This document shows, one piece after another, positions 22,261 to 35,846 of a stretch of DNA of 64,000 nucleotides. Source of the DNA: Homarus americanus (Eukaryota; Arthropoda; Malacostraca; Decapoda; Nephropidae); NCBI RefSeq assembly GCF_018991925.1, contig NW_024753828.1, positions 988,859 through 1,052,858 of the forward strand, given 5' to 3'. Position 1 is the first letter of the stretch; each line of letters begins with the position of its first letter. The notes under the pieces are model-generated. The model searched no databases. It was not told the origin of the DNA and worked only from the letters and a program-made list of their open reading frames with translations. The position numbers and the translations under genes are program-made.

Positions 22261-25200
22261 TCACTTGTTTGGTTGTCTTCTTGTTTGGGCTGTCTTTCTT
22301 GTTTAGCTGTCTTTCTTGTTTGGTTTCTTCTTGCTTGGCTGTCTTACTTGTTTGGTTGTCTTCTTGCTTGGCTGTCTCTTGTTTGGCTGTCTTTCTTGTT
22401 TGGTTTTTCTTCTTGCTTGGCTGTCTTACTTGTTTGGTTGTCTTCTTGCTTGGCTGTCTTCTTGTTTGGTTGTCTTCTTGCTTGGCTGCCTCTTTGTTTG
22501 GTTGTCTTCTTGCTTGGCTGTCTTTCTTGTTTGCGGTGTTTCTTGTTTGGTTGTCTTCTTGCTTGGCTGCCTCTTTTGTTTGGTTGTCTTCTTGTGGCTG
22601 TCTTTCTTGTTTGGCTGTCTTTCTTGTTTGGTTGTCTTCTTGTGGCTGTCTCTCTTGTTTGGCTGTCTTTTCTTGTTTGGTTTTCTTCTTGCTTGGCTGT
22701 CTTACTTGTTTGGCTCTTTCTTGTAGCTGTCTTTCTTGCTTGGCTGTCTTACTTGTTTAGCTGTCTTACTTGTTTGGCTGTCTTTCTTGTTTGGCTGTCT
22801 TTCTTGTTTGGTTTTCTTCTTGCTTGGCTGTCTTTCTTGTTTGGTTGTCTTCTTGCTTGGCTGTCTTACTTGTTTGGTTGTCTTCTTGTTTGGCTGTCTT
22901 TTCTTGTTTGGCTGTCTTTTCTTGGCTGTCTTTTTTGTTTGGCTGTCTTTCTTGTTTGGTTTCTTCTTGCTTGGCTGTCTTACTTGTTTGGTTGTCTTCT
23001 TGTTGGCTGTCTTTCTTGCTTGGCTGTCTTTCTTGTTTGGCTGTCTTTCTTGTTGGTTTTCTTCTTGCTTGGCTGTCTTACTTGTTTGGTTGTCTTTCTT
23101 GTTTGGTTTCTTCTTGCTTGGCTGTCTTACTTGTTTGGTTGTCTTCTTGGCATGTCTTTCTTGTTTGGTTGTCTTCTTGCTTGGCTGCCTCTTTTGTTTG
23201 GTTGTCTTTCTTGTTTGGCGGTGTTTCTTGTTTGGCTGTCTTTCTTGTTTGGTTGTCTTCCTTGCTGGCTGTCTCTCTCTTGTTTGGCTGTCTTTCTTGT
23301 TTGGTTTTCTTCTTGCTTGGCTGTCTTACTTGTTTGGTTGTCTTCTTGCTTGGCTGTCTTTCTTGTTTGGCTGTCTTTCTTGTTTGGCTGTCTTTCTTGT
23401 TTGGTTGTCTTCTTGCTTGCTGTCTCTCTTGTTTGGCTGTCTTTCTTGTTTGGTTTTTCTTCTTGCTTGGCTGTCTTACTTGTTTGGTTGTCTTCTTGCT
23501 TAGCTGTCTTTCTTGTTTGGTTGTCTCTTCTTGGCTGCCTCTTTTTGTTTGGTTGTCTTCTTGCTTGGCTGTCTTTCTTGTTTGGTGTTTCTTTTGTTTG
23601 GCTGTCTTTCTTGTTTGGTTGTCTTCTTGCTTGCTGTCTCTCTTGTTTGGCTGTCTTTCTTGTTTGGTTTTCTTCTTGTTTGGCTGTCTTTCTTGTTTGG
23701 TTGCTGTCTTCTTGGCTGTCTCTCTTGTTTGGCTGTCTTTCTTGTTTTGATTGTCTTCTTGGCTGTCTCTCTTGTTTGCTGTCTTTCTTGTTTGGTTTTT
23801 CTTCTTGTTTGGCTGTCTTTCTTGTTTAGTTTGTCTTCTTGCTTGGCTGTCTCTCTTGTTTAGCTGTCTTTCTTGTTTGGTTGTCTTCTTGCTTGGCTGT
23901 CTTCTTGTTTGGCAGTGTTTCTTGTTTGGCTGTCTTCTTGCTTACTGTCTTTCTTGTTTGAGTTGTCTTCTTGCTTGGCTGTCTTTCTTGTTTAGTTGTC
24001 TTGCTTGGCTGTCTCTCTTGTTTTGGCTGTCTTTCTTGTTTGGTTGTCTTCTTGGCTGTCTCTCTTGTTTGGCAGTGTTTCTTGTTTGGTTGTCTTCTTG
24101 TAGCTGTCTTTCTTGTTTGGTTGTCTTCTTGCTTGGCTGTCTTTCTTGTTTGGCAGTGTTTCTTGTTTGGCTGTCTTCTTGCTTAGCTGTCTTTCTTGTT
24201 TAGTTGTCTTCTTCTTGCTTGGCTGTCTTTGTTTGGTTGTCTTCTTGCTTGCTGTCTTTCTTGTTTTGTGTCTTCCTTTAGCTGTCTTTCTTGTTTAGTT
24301 TGTCTTCTTGCTTAGCTGTCTTTCTTGTTGGTTGTCTTCTTGCTTAGCTGTCTTTCTTGTTTGGCGGTGTTCTTGTTTGGTTGTCTTCTTGCTTGGCTGT
24401 CTTTCTTGTTTGAGTTGTCTTCTTGCTTGGCTGTCTTCTTTTTGGTTGTCTTCTTGCTTGGCTGTCTTTCTTGTTTGTTTGTCTTCTTGCTTAGCTGTCT
24501 TACTTGTTTGGTTGTCTTCTTGCTTGGCTGTCTTTCTTGTTTAGCAGTGTTTCTTGTTTGGCTGTCTTACTTGTTTGGTTGTCTTCTTGCTTGCTGCTTA
24601 CTTGTTTGGTTGTCTTCTTGTAGCTGTCTTTCTTGTTTGGCAGTGTTTCTTGCTTAGCTGTCTTACTTGTTTGGTTGTCTTCTTGCTTGGCTGTCTTACT
24701 TGTTTGGTTGTCTTCTTGCTTGCTCTTTGTTTGGCGTGTTTCTTGTTTGGTTGTCTTCTTGCTTGGCTGCTTTCTTGTTTAGTTGTCTTCTTGTAGCTGT
24801 CTTTCTTGTTTGGTGTCTTCTTGCTGCTCTGTCTTTCTTGTTTGGCTGTGTTTCTTGTTTGGCTGTCTTACTTGTTTGGTTGTCTTCTTGCTTGGCTGTC
24901 TTACTTGTTTGGATTTGTCTTCTTGCTTGGCTGTCTTACTTGTTGGTTGTCTTCTTGCTTGGCTGTCTTTTTGTTTGGTGTTTCTTGTTGGCTGTCTTCT
25001 TGTTGGTTGTCTTCTTGCTTGCTGTCTTACTTGTTGGCTGTCTTCTTGTAGCTGTCTTTCTTGTTTGCGTGTTTCTTGCTTGGCTGTCTTACTTGTTTGG
25101 TTGTCTTCTTGTGCTGTCTTTCTTGTTTGGTTTTCTTCTTGCTTGGCTGTCTTTCTTGTGGCGGTGTTTCTTGTTTAGTTTGTCTTCTTGCTTGGCTGTC

Positions 25201-27960
25201 TTTCTTGTTTGGTTGTCTTCTTGCTTGGCTGTCTTTCTTGTTTGGTTGTCTTCTTGTAGCTGTCTTTCTTGTTTGGTTGTCTTCTTGCTTGGCTGTCTTA
25301 CTTGTTTGGTTGTCTTCTTGCTTAGCTGTCTTTCTTGTTTGGCGGTGTTTCTTGTTTAGCTGTCTTACTTGTTTGGTTGTCTTCTTGCTTGGCTGTCTTA
25401 CTTGTTTGGTTGTCTTCTTGCTTAGCTGTCTTTCTTGTTTGGCAGTGTTTCTTGTTTGGCTGTCTTACTTGTTTGGTTGTCTTCGTGGCTGTCTTACTTG
25501 TTTGGTTGTCTTCTTGCTTGGCTGTCTTTTCTTGTTTGGCGTGTTTCTTGTTTGGTTGTCTTCTTGCTTAGCTGTCTTTCTTGTTTGGTTGTCTTCTTGT
25601 TGTCTTCTTGTTTGGTTGTCTTCTTGCTTGGCTGTTTTCTTGTTTGGTGTTTCTTGTTTGGCTGTCTTCTTGTTTGGCTGTCTTTCTTGTTTGGTTGTCT
25701 TCTTGCTGTCTTTCTTGTTTGGTTGTCTTCTTGCTTGGCTGTCTTTCCTGTTTGGTTGTCTTCTTGCTTGGCTGTCTTACTTGTTTGGTTGTCTTCTTGC
25801 TTGGCTGTCTTTCTTGTTTGGTTGTCTTCTTGCTTGGCTGTCTTACTTGTTTGGTTGTCTTCTTGCTTGCTGTCTTTCTTGTTTGCGGTGTTTCTTGTTT
25901 GTGTCTTACTTGTTTGGTTGTCTTCTTGCTTGGCTGTCTTTCTTGTTTGGTTGTCTTCTTGTAGCTGTCTTTCTTGTTTAGCGTGTTTTCTTGTAGCTGT
26001 CTTACTTGTTTGGTTGTCTTCTTGCTTAGCTGTCTTTCTTGTTTGGTTGTCTTCTTGTGGCTGTCTTACTTGTTTGGTTGTCTTCTTGTGGCTGTCTTTC
26101 TTGTTTGGCGGTGTTTCTTGCTTGGCTGTCTTACTTGTTTGGCTGTCTTCTTGCTTGGCTGTCTTTCTTGTTTGGCGGTGTTCTTGTTGGCTGTCTTACT
26201 TGTTTGGTTGTCTTCTTGCTTGGCTGTCTTACTTGTTTGGTTGTCTTCTTGCTTGGCTGTCTTTCTTGTTTGGCAGTGTTTCTTGTTTGGTTGTCTTCTT
26301 GCTTGGCTGTCTTTCTTGTTTGGTTGTCTTCTTGCTTGGCTGTCTTTCTTGTTTGGCGGTGTTTCTTGTTTGGCTGTCTTACTTGTTTGGTTGTCTTCTT
26401 GCTTGGCTGTCTTACTTGTTTGGTTGTCTTCTTGCTTGGCTGTCTTACTTGTTTGGTTGTCTTCTTGCTTGGCTGTCTTTCTTGTTTGGCGGTGTTTCTT
26501 GTTTGGCTGTCTTACTTGTTTGGTTGTCTTCTTGCTTGGCTGTCTTACTTGTTTGGTTGTCTTCTTGCTTGGCTGTCTTACTTGTTTAGTTGTCTTCTTG
26601 CTTGGCTGTCTTTCTTGTTTGGTGTTTCTTGTTTGGCTGTCTTACTTGTTTGGTTTGTCTTCTTGCTTGGCTGTCTTTACTTGTTGGTTGTCTTCTTGCT
26701 TAGCTGTCTTTCTTGTTTGGCAGTGTTTCTTGTTTGGCTGTCTTACTTGTTTGGTTGTCTTCTTGCTTGGCTGTCTTCTTGTTTGGTTGTCTTCTTGCTT
26801 GGCTGTCTTTTCTTGTTTGGCAGTGTTTCTTGTTTGGCTGTCTTACTTGTTTGGTTGTCTTCTTGCTGGCTGTCTTTCTTGTTTAGTTTGTCTTCTTGCT
26901 TGGCTGTCTTACTTGTTTGGTTGTCTTCTTGCTTGGCTGTCTTTCTTGTTTGGTTGTCTTCTTGCTTGGCTGTCTTACTTGTTTGGTTGTCTTCTTGCTT
27001 GGCTGTCTTACTTGTTTGGTTGTCTTCTTGCTTGGCTGTCTTACTTGTTTGGTTGTCTTCTTGCTTGGCTGTCTTTCTTGTTTGTGTTTCTTGTTTGGCT
27101 GTCTTACTTGTTTGGTTGTCTTCTTGCTTGGCTGTCTTACTTGTTTGGTTGTCTTCTTGCTTGGCTGTCTTTCTTGTTTGCGGTGTTTCTTGTTTGGCTG
27201 TCTTCTTGTTTGGTTGTCTTCTTGCTTGGCTGTCTTTCTTGTTTGGTTGTCTTCTTGCTTGTCTTTCTTGTTTACGGTGTTTCTTGTTTGGCTGTCTTTC
27301 TTGTTTGGCGTGTTTCTTGTTTGGCTGTCTTACTTGTTTGGTTGTCTTCTTGCTTGGCTGTCTTACTTGTTTGGTTGTCTTCTTGCTTGTGTCTTTCTTG
27401 TTTGGCAGTGTTTCTTGTTTGGCTGTCTTTCTTGTTTGGTTGTCTTCTTGCTTGGCTGTCTTCTTGTTTGGTTGTCTTCTTGCTTGGCTGTCTTTCTTGT
27501 TTGGCTGTCTTTCTTGTTTGGTTGTCTTCTTGTTTGGTTGTCTTCTTGCTTGGCTGTCTTTCTTGTTTGGTTGTCTTCTTGCAGCTGTCTTTCTTGTTTA
27601 GCGGTGTTTCTTGTTTGGCTGTCTTACTTGTTTGGTTGTCTTCTTGCTTGGCTGTCTTACTTGTTTGGTTGTCTCTTGTTTGGTTGTCTTCTTGCTTGGC
27701 TGTCTTTCTTGTTTGGCTGTCTTTCTTGTTTGGTTGTCTTCTTGTTTGGTTGTCTTCTTGCTTGGCTGTCTTTCTTGTTTGGTTGTCTTCTTGTTTGGCT
27801 GTCTTTCTTGTTTGGTTGTCTTCTTGCTTGGCTGTCTTTCTTGTTTGGTTGTCTTCTTGTTTGGCTGTCTTTCTTGTTTGGTTGTCTTCTTGTTTGGCTG
27901 TCTTTCTTGTTTGGTTGTCTTCTTGCTTGGCTGTCTTCTTGCCTAACTGTTTGTCATCTT
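22261..27960. repeat. Minisatellite block 3, 33-bp higher-order dimers
   Basis: Dominated by the dimer CTGTCTTACTTGTTTGG (17) + TTGTCTTCTTGCTTGG (16). It is interspersed with 17-bp marker units beginning CGGTGTTTCTTG or CAGTGTTTCTTG at irregular spacing (about 60-240 bp). Because 33 is a multiple of three, the reading phase is kept across dimers, giving an 11-residue periodic peptide (LGCLTCLVVFL) in frames up to 670 codons. The array decays at 27940-27990 (GCCTAACTGTTTGTCATC..). Confidence 0.97.
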
Positions 27961-28038
27961 GCTTAGTTGTTTGTCTTGTTACTTGACCATCACCATGTTG
28001 AACCCTCCTCTTGTTTTGACAGTTTAGTTTCTTGACAA

Positions 28039-28040
<2 letters not shown>

Positions 28041-28082
<42 letters not shown>
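28041..28082. repeat. (GT)n microsatellite
   Basis: About 21 GT repeats 60 bp beyond the right edge of the minisatellite. Confidence 0.97.
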
Positions 28083-28086
<4 letters not shown>

Positions 28087-28371
28087 ATCTGGACTTCGCA
28101 TCTCCCTCCCACTGTTGCTTCTCGCGCTGCTGTACGTCTCTCTTACCCGGTCGTGTCTCGTGTACTGTACTGTATCGTATTATAGAGACTTTTCCCCAAC
28201 GCTGACGTGTGATGTATGGAGCGATTTGATCAGTTATGCGTCAGTAGGCATTAAGGGAACCGGTTTGGGGAAGAGAAGGGACGGCGACGTTGGGAATGAA
28301 GTCTTTGTGGGTGCTCTTCCTCCGGGGGCTTGTTTCATAATCATTATTTCATCCACACCTGAAGCTAACCT

Positions 28372-28490
28372 AACTTAACTTAACTTAACTTAACCTCACC
28401 TCACCTCCCAAAGTGTTAGGGTGGTTAATCTTTAAGGTGAAATAAGCTGGGGTGGAGATTCTTCAGGTGATCCGCTCTGTCGTACCTGTA
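28372..28490. repeat. TAACTTAACT-type tandem plus associated repeat
   Basis: Short pentamer runs (TAACT/CACCT) followed by TTAATCTTTAAGGTGAAATA and GCTGGGG. A diverged counterpart lies at 29815-29980 (TAACCTAACC.. then AATCATCAGGTGAAATATAA). The two look like weakly related copies of one dispersed element with a pentamer head. Confidence 0.45.
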
Positions 28491-29155
28491 TACCTTGGCT
28501 CTAGCTCGTGTTGTGTCCTCCCCCCCCTCTGTACACCGTGATCAGTGTTGCCCAGGTAACTCCCGCATGTGTAGCCTGTGTTATCTCTGGATCAGTGTAG
28601 CAGCGTCCGGCGACAACCAACTCATTGTTAAATGCCATCTTCAGTACCAACGCAGAACTCCATCATTATCATCATCTCACAACACCGCGTTATTGCAATT
28701 GCTCCCAATCTCATTCATACCAGGTTTAAAACATCCCCCCCTTTTTGCCGCATGTACAGAAACGCCACCCCACCCCTCTTTCACGGCGCCTCACGTTCTG
28801 TATTTTAGGTGAGGCTGTGAGACTGACACTCCCACCACCTCTACCCACACAACTCTCACCATCCTCTGGCCTTTGATAGGAGCCAATAACAGCCTCACAC
28901 ATCTCCCCAAACTGGTATTCTCAACCTCTCCTCCAAGGCGTAATTGGAGGGTGGAATTTCCCTCGTGTGTCAGCGCATTTGCATTCATTAAACCCAGAAG
29001 ACCGATTTTCACCTCTTTAAAGTTCACTGGCCTCCCAAGTCCACACGTCAAGAACTTATGCAGACAAATAACAGTGATGGTCTGGTATCGTAGTGACGAG
29101 CAACAGGTGGTAAGGCTAATATTTCACGGCGTGAACCTGGGTTGGTGGATCTTAA

Positions 29156-29281
<126 letters not shown>

Positions 29282-29814
29282 GTGTCTATGATATTGTTGA
29301 ACCTTACTATGTTCAGTAACTATTATAATGAAACAAATGTAGTAGTGAAATTAAAAAAATGTAGGTGGAATAAATTACGAAACAGGACTCTATATGATAA
29401 TCACGCAAGGAATTGTTTGTAAATTCGAGCTTTTTGTTATTACATGTAGCTGAGGACACTATATTGGGTAACTGCTTGAAGACTCGAGGAATAAATACAT
29501 TTCGTGGTTTTCCTTTTAGTGGGACCCAGATAGGCGGTCTGTCGTGTTGTGAGATTTTCAATATTGATTTGCCATATCAACCTTGCTGTAATGATTAAGT
29601 TGGTCGGCGAGCTGCAGGTTGTCGCTGAGGAAATTTCGTCTTCGACTGATTTGTGGGAGGAGGGGGGGGGGGGAGTACGCGACGCCACGTAAATCTGTTT
29701 CTTAAAGGGGATCACATAGGGTTAGCCCCTGTTTATTTTACCGTAAGGTTAACCACACTAACGCTAATGTGGCCTACCATAGCTTAATGTGGCCTACCAT
29801 AGCCTAACGTAACG

Positions 29815-29980
29815 TAGCTGTAGCTTACTTCACCTTAAGATTAAACACCATAACGCTAACCTAACCTAGCCTAGTTTAGCTTAGCCTTGCTCGACGTAAT
29901 CTAACCCCCCAGGTAGCTGTAGGGTGTATAATCATCAGGTGAAATATAAAACTGGGGGCTGATCCTTATGTGATGCCTTA
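29815..29980. repeat. CCTAA-like pentamer repeat plus associated repeat
   Basis: Degenerate CTAAC/CTAGC pentamers (AACCTAACCTAGCCTAG) followed by sequence resembling 28420-28490. The pentamer resembles the arthropod telomere motif (CCTAA) but is too short and irregular to call interstitial telomere. Confidence 0.4.
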
Positions 29981-32592
29981 TAGAAACTGATTTGTATTAC
30001 GCTCGCATAATTAGAAACCTGCTATTGTTCAATAATGACATGATAATTGAGACATTTGTTTTTCTTGAGAACGTATTAACTAATCATGAAGAATGGATTA
30101 CAGAGAAGATTATACCCATTGTGATTACTGAGGAAGTGAAGATTCTTATAATTAAAGTAATTAAAACGACCAAGAAGCTGGCGTGTGATAAGATTTATGA
30201 AAGTAATAATATGAGAAGCTCCTGCTGGTGGCGGTGGTGATGCTGTGTGGGAACCCTGTGTCTCCTGCAGTGTGGAGGGTGACTCACGGTGCTCGTTACA
30301 CTGTACTGTATATACCCACTTCTACCGGTCTTAACAGGTCCCAGCACAGGCAGGAAGCACCTCCATACTTTCTCAAGTTTTGCCGTCCAAGTTCGGGGTG
30401 TAATACTACCTAATCAATAGTTTGAAAGTTGACAGCTGAGGTGCGTAATGTAGAGTTACAGTAGCGATGTTATATATACATCATATGGTTTTAAAGTTGT
30501 GGGATTGTGTGTGTAGGTATACTTATTTGAATGTGTATAATATAGAGGGAAGTCACAAAGTGAATAATACTTACAGTTGATCATTAGTATACATAAGGAT
30601 GAAAGCAAGATTTGTAGGTAGGGTTTAACCCTTTTCCGTTGTGCATCAGACACTGATGGTTCGTTGGTTCGTTTATCTGAGTTTCATTGTGTATGGGAGG
30701 AAGGTGTGGGTCGTGATCTCCCCGTATGGTGAAGAAAGTTAGTGTGTGGGGCATCGTGCCGCCTGCCCTCATGAAGCATTTCCTGGGTGGTCACACACAC
30801 ACACACACACGTACGTATGTCTCCCTTACACCCCCCCCTGCCGTTGCTATTGCTGTTGTCTGTAATCATGCTACTACTGTTGATAGTGGTTCTGCTGCAG
30901 GTGTAATGTCGCCGTGACCACACCCCAGTCCACGCCACCTGGCTGCCGGGGGAGACCTAGGGGGTGGTAAACACACATTACTGTGTCATTGAGCACTCTG
31001 ATAAACATGCATCAGGGTTTAGTACTATCTCCTGCTTCTTGTACTCCTTCCTTTTCTTTTGGCTCTCAGTTGATGGGTGCGGCGGCTCCTGCTCCCAGCT
31101 CTCTCTACCACCATCACCTCGGGCTCGCATCCGCAAGTGGTGCTGCTCTAAAAACTGGACCACTAAATCTGTATAAGAGCACTTAACTATTCATTTGGGA
31201 ATTTAAATAATTCTAATGTCAGTAGACAAAGATCGTGGTGGAAACTTGTTCTTGATATTTCCCTAGATTTTATTTCAGAATATAACTGAAATGGTTTATT
31301 AGGTATACGAGTATATTTGACTGTTTACGCAGGCTGCTAGAAGCTTACCTCCTTATTCCCCTTTCTGATTTTGTATTATGGTTGTGAGTGAAGACAGTTA
31401 TACCTGATGAAGGTTCCGGAAGTCTCCTGCACCACCCCTGAGTGCTCAGGCTACACAAGAGAGCCCTTGGCCAGGGGAATTAGCACGTCTCAGAGGTGAA
31501 GACCCGGTTGATCACTTGTTTTATTAATCTACATGTTTTTAATTCCAGTATGAAATAAGGGACATCTCTCAACACTTTCACAGTAACCCTAAAACTTGTG
31601 TAATGGTGGAAGATGGTGTCAGGCCTGTACTGCTGTCTGGCGGACCTCACTATTTTTTCAAGTAGAGAGTTGTGAAATGTTTCGACACAAACACTTAATT
31701 TTACTTCACCCTTTACAGTACGTCGGCTGATTCATACATGGCTTCACCCATCTCATTCAGGCGCACACAAACAACACCGTGTAGTGGCAGTGATTTATCC
31801 GTCCTTCAGTGTTGCAGAATTTATGGTGTAGGTGCGGGGTGTCCCTGGGGAATGGGAGGTTGTGTATCGTGGGCTGGGTGATCCTGGGAGTGATTATCGC
31901 TTCACTTGTTGCTCGCAACTGACCCATGAGCGTAGTACCTGCAGCTGTGTCATGTTCAGGTTCCTGGTATGCTTGTCGGAGGCTGACGTGAAGCAACCCC
32001 TGCTACATGACACCTTAAGGGCGACACTCTTTTGTGGTTACCTAATGAGCCGCGGTGATGCATGGCGTACAGATGGTTGATGCCGGTGGTGCTGCGTGCG
32101 GCGCACACTAATTGTTATTCAGGATACCTGCTTAGTTAATATGGTTGGCCCGGGGTAGTGGAGTGTGTGTGACTGGTATCAAATGATGGCTTCGGTTGTG
32201 CTGACGTGGTGAGTCTCCTACTGACGTCCACACTGCACTGCCTGCTACACCGTCTCATCACCTACTGTACAAGGGACGGCTGAGCTTCTTGCTCGATTAG
32301 ATGTGCTTATCTGTATATCTTGACTTTTTTTTTACGGCATGAAACCTTAGTGTTGGTTTTGCTATTGTAGTAAGTGCGTTTCGCGACAGCAAAGGCACAG
32401 GCAATGATGATCAGTTTATTGTAGTCTGTGTGTATTTGTGCATTTATTCATCAGTCCGTCTCAGACTATCGAACCAATTTCAGTAAAATATGCATATTGT
32501 CAGCGTAATAACATGGCACAAACTAAATAAATTTTGGTCACAATTATACTAGACTTAAGGCTACCATCATCAAGGTCACAGCTGAAGGTGGA

Positions 32593-32670
32593 GAGGGTCC
32601 GCCAAGAGAGACCCTCAAAGCATATTCCCCCTTTGGCTCAAAGGGGGAACATGCTTTGAGTTTTTTTTTT
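32593..32670 (+). repeat. Twin hairpins followed by a T10 run
   Basis: A first stem pairs GAGGGTC (32593-32599) with GACCCTC (32610-32616). A second, 20-bp stem pairs 32616-32635 (CAAAGCATATTCCCCCTTTG) with 32639-32658, with one mismatch and a 3-nt loop. Ten T follow at 32661-32670. It has the form of a hairpin-plus-T-run terminator, but in an animal genome it may instead be the palindromic end of a mobile element or a Pol III terminator. Confidence 0.6.
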
Positions 32671-33082
32671 AATCAGATAAAACAGTAGAGTGAGTGTATA
32701 GATATAATTATGGCAGTGAAGCTTGTGTCAGCCTCGTAAGTAGTCTAGGAACATGGGGCTCAAGAGTACTGTTAGGTTCAGTAACCCCACAATATATCTT
32801 AACTAGATAAATAAGCTGTCGTACTTATCAGTAATTTATAGGTTGTTGTGTTTTAAGTTTTATTATCAACGTGTTGTTGTTGGCTTGTCACGTGCAGTCT
32901 GGTAATAACTTTACAACATCAAGTAGTGAGCTGAATTGAAGAATGAAGTCATTTTGTGATGGTGGTGGTGATGGTAGGGATGGTGGTGGTGAGGAACGTA
33001 GTGTAATCGTGCTGGGTTAGGTGCCACGGCACCACTGTGCGTTCACCTGCTGTGTTGGACAGGTGAATGGAATTTACTGTAC

Positions 33083-33160
33083 ACACAAACAACACATTGC
33101 GCGCAAGCACACACAAACAACACATTGCGCGCAAGCACACACACACACACACACACACAC
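33083..33160. repeat. Tandem duplication plus (CA)n
   Basis: Two copies of ACACACAAACAACACATTGC with GCGCAAGC, followed by a CA tract. Confidence 0.8.
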
Positions 33161-33956
33161 TAACTATTGGGGCTTGTGTGATGTTGATCATGACTCGGCC
33201 ACAGTAGTCACACATTGTTTTTTAATGGTGACCTTGAGTTAAGTACCCGTTTTACTAATTACTTTGTACCTGCCCGGTGCTGTTACTTGTGATAATGTTT
33301 TATTTATTTTAGTAACATTGAATGGTGGAGATGTGTGATAGCCACTACTAGTATTTTATCTGTATGTCTGGAACAGTCATTAGTATTCTAGTGTTGTCGT
33401 TGCTCAGCAAGCTTTCTGCTCTCGGCGGGCCACTGCTACAGGCCACAAACACTTGCTTGGTGAAGGTTGAGGGGGGGGGGGAGGTTGTGGGCGAAGTTTG
33501 TGGGGCCTTTTTGAAGGTGCAGGGAGAGAGGGGCTCCTACCTGTGTACTGTCCAGCAGGTGGACAGTTGCTGAGCTGTGATGATACTTGGTGCTATGGTT
33601 AATGCTCCGGGGCCCCCCAGTGGCGTGATGTTGTCATTACAGAATATAAGATTACATTTCCCCAGGTTTTAGCCGAGATGCGTACAGTACTCAGATCGCT
33701 CTGTTCCGTGATTCTGTTCCCCCTATCGTAGGAGTTTTCCAGTAAATATTCTCATACAATTTTTACCTTGAAGAAAAATTGAATTTAACCAAACTTAACT
33801 TCTTATAATTATATACATACAGTATATGAGCAGAATCATGACCGGTCCGATAATCTGTGTTTTTTATCTTTATTATCCAGAGTAATGACACCTTGGAGGG
33901 GCGTTGCTACCGCGGCGGAGACTTGTTCATATGTATTAGTAACATAGCGAGAGAGA

Positions 33957-33958
<2 letters not shown>

Positions 33959-34042
<84 letters not shown>
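33959..34042. repeat. (TA)n microsatellite
   Basis: About 84 bp of alternating TA preceded by GAGAGAGAG. Confidence 0.97.
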
Positions 34043-34047
<5 letters not shown>

Positions 34048-34722
34048 CTAGCCTCAGTACGATATATGACACTTAAGGTGCACGAGAGGTGGTAGGTGGA
34101 GCCTGGGGTTGTAGTCAGCCACCCAAGAAACTAGCCTGGAGTGGACGGGTGGGTCTGACCCCACCGCTCTTGCCACCTCCACCCCTCTACTCCCCTGTGT
34201 CGTGTGGACTGGCAAATAAACGTAGCGACACTGGCATGCTGTTTCTGCATATATTGGTGGTGCCATGGGCAAGCACAGAACAGTGGGGTCTGCATACATG
34301 CACAACAGTGAATATATTCCTTTGCTGTACTTGATTCACCAGGCTGTATTAGTTTTGTTCTTGTACGGGTTAGTGACAGTAATTGTTTGGTTGATCTAAT
34401 ATAACTTAAGCATTTGAGAACCGAACAACAAAGAAAAAATAACTTACCAGCCTCTCCAAGACAAAAGACATAGGAACAATAATATTTACGGATCACTAGA
34501 GGGGGGGGGGGGTGCGTTGAGGCCACCCGAAGACCATGTTTTTAATTAGTTAATTCAGTGGTGGTGGTGGTTGTGCCGCTGTAGGGAAGCACCACCACCT
34601 GTACGGTTTTCACTTTTATTTTATAACACAGGTTATCATATCAGCCCACACAACTCCATGTTATGCAAGACCTGGACGTGCGTGTGTTGTAAGATGATGA
34701 CTGGAAGCTATCTTTGTCTCTC

Positions 34723-34762
<40 letters not shown>

Positions 34763-34764
34763 TT
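34723..34764. repeat. (TAT)n microsatellite
   Basis: About 14 TAT/ATT triplets. Confidence 0.95.
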
Positions 34765-35846
34765 TGTTGTTGGTGAATGGATTGATGAGAGGAAGATATT
34801 TTAATGGTATGGTAATTGGATACGACGTGGAATTTGATTGTTGTTGTTTATAAGTTCCGTGGTGATTAAGTGTGAACTGTGGAGCCTCGTAAGCTGGGAA
34901 GTATTAGCTTATGATACAGGGTGGTGAATGATATTGGGGGGGGGGGGGTTAAAAGGCTTCGTTGTTACATTGTGTTCGTCGTGGGCGATACCATCCGCAA
35001 AGTGTGTTGTTGCCTCCTCACCCAGACCAACACATAATCAGACACCCGGGCCACACTTCGTTCTCTGACTGAATAATCCTGGAGTCATCGGATGGAAAAT
35101 GGTATCGAATGTCACGGAAGTTTCGGTAGCGTTCGTGTGGAGGTCAGAGGAGGGTTGGAGGCCTGTTCCTGGTCCATCTTATGTGATCTCTCCAGTTTTC
35201 TCCTTCCTGCTGCTTCACCCTCTCCACTCCCCCCACCGTCTCCCCTCCCTCTCCTACCCCGTGTCACCAGTTCATCGATGTGTTAGGGTGCACGTGGCCT
35301 CTTGTATTTGGTTGCTGCAGTTTTCTACCTTTGGATGCTACATTACTCGTCGCTGTGTCATCTTCGTCTATAACGTGCCTCCCCATCTTCCCTTTTCTTT
35401 TTTCTCCCCCTTCTTTTCTTGCTCTTCCCCTTTTTTTTCGATTCCCCCTCCGCCTATTACCTCTTTCGCCTCAATTCTTCCACCTCCCCCACCATCCTAA
35501 GTGTTCATATCGTTCTCGCTATTAAAGTTCTCATTTTTCAGTTTCCTTACTTTGCTATTTATTTTCTCTATACATTTCATATAGTTTCTTTCGGAATTAT
35601 ATTTTTTATAGCATTTCCTGAAAGATCTGAGGAAATATCAATTAATTATATACGGTATTGTACCACAGGAGAGATGTTAGAATATTACATACGATAAGTC
35701 TCTGAATATGTATCAGTCGGAATCTTCTTTTATGGAAAATAGAAATACACGGATTTTTTCTTCCCAGTATGAGGTTGTGTAGCAAGAGATACAATTGACT
35801 CCCCACAGTTAGGAATGGTATGTGTGTGTTCATTACAAGCTTAAAT

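Noticed and set aside
18503..27986. Long open frames (up to 670 codons) encoding Leu/Cys/Trp-rich repeats
   Set aside because: They follow from an A-free satellite: every stop codon needs A on this strand. Frames overlap in all phases with the same quality, so no frame is favoured.
29815..29890. Interstitial telomere repeat (CCTAA)n
   Set aside because: Only a few degenerate pentamers mixed with CTAGC and TTAGC; too irregular.
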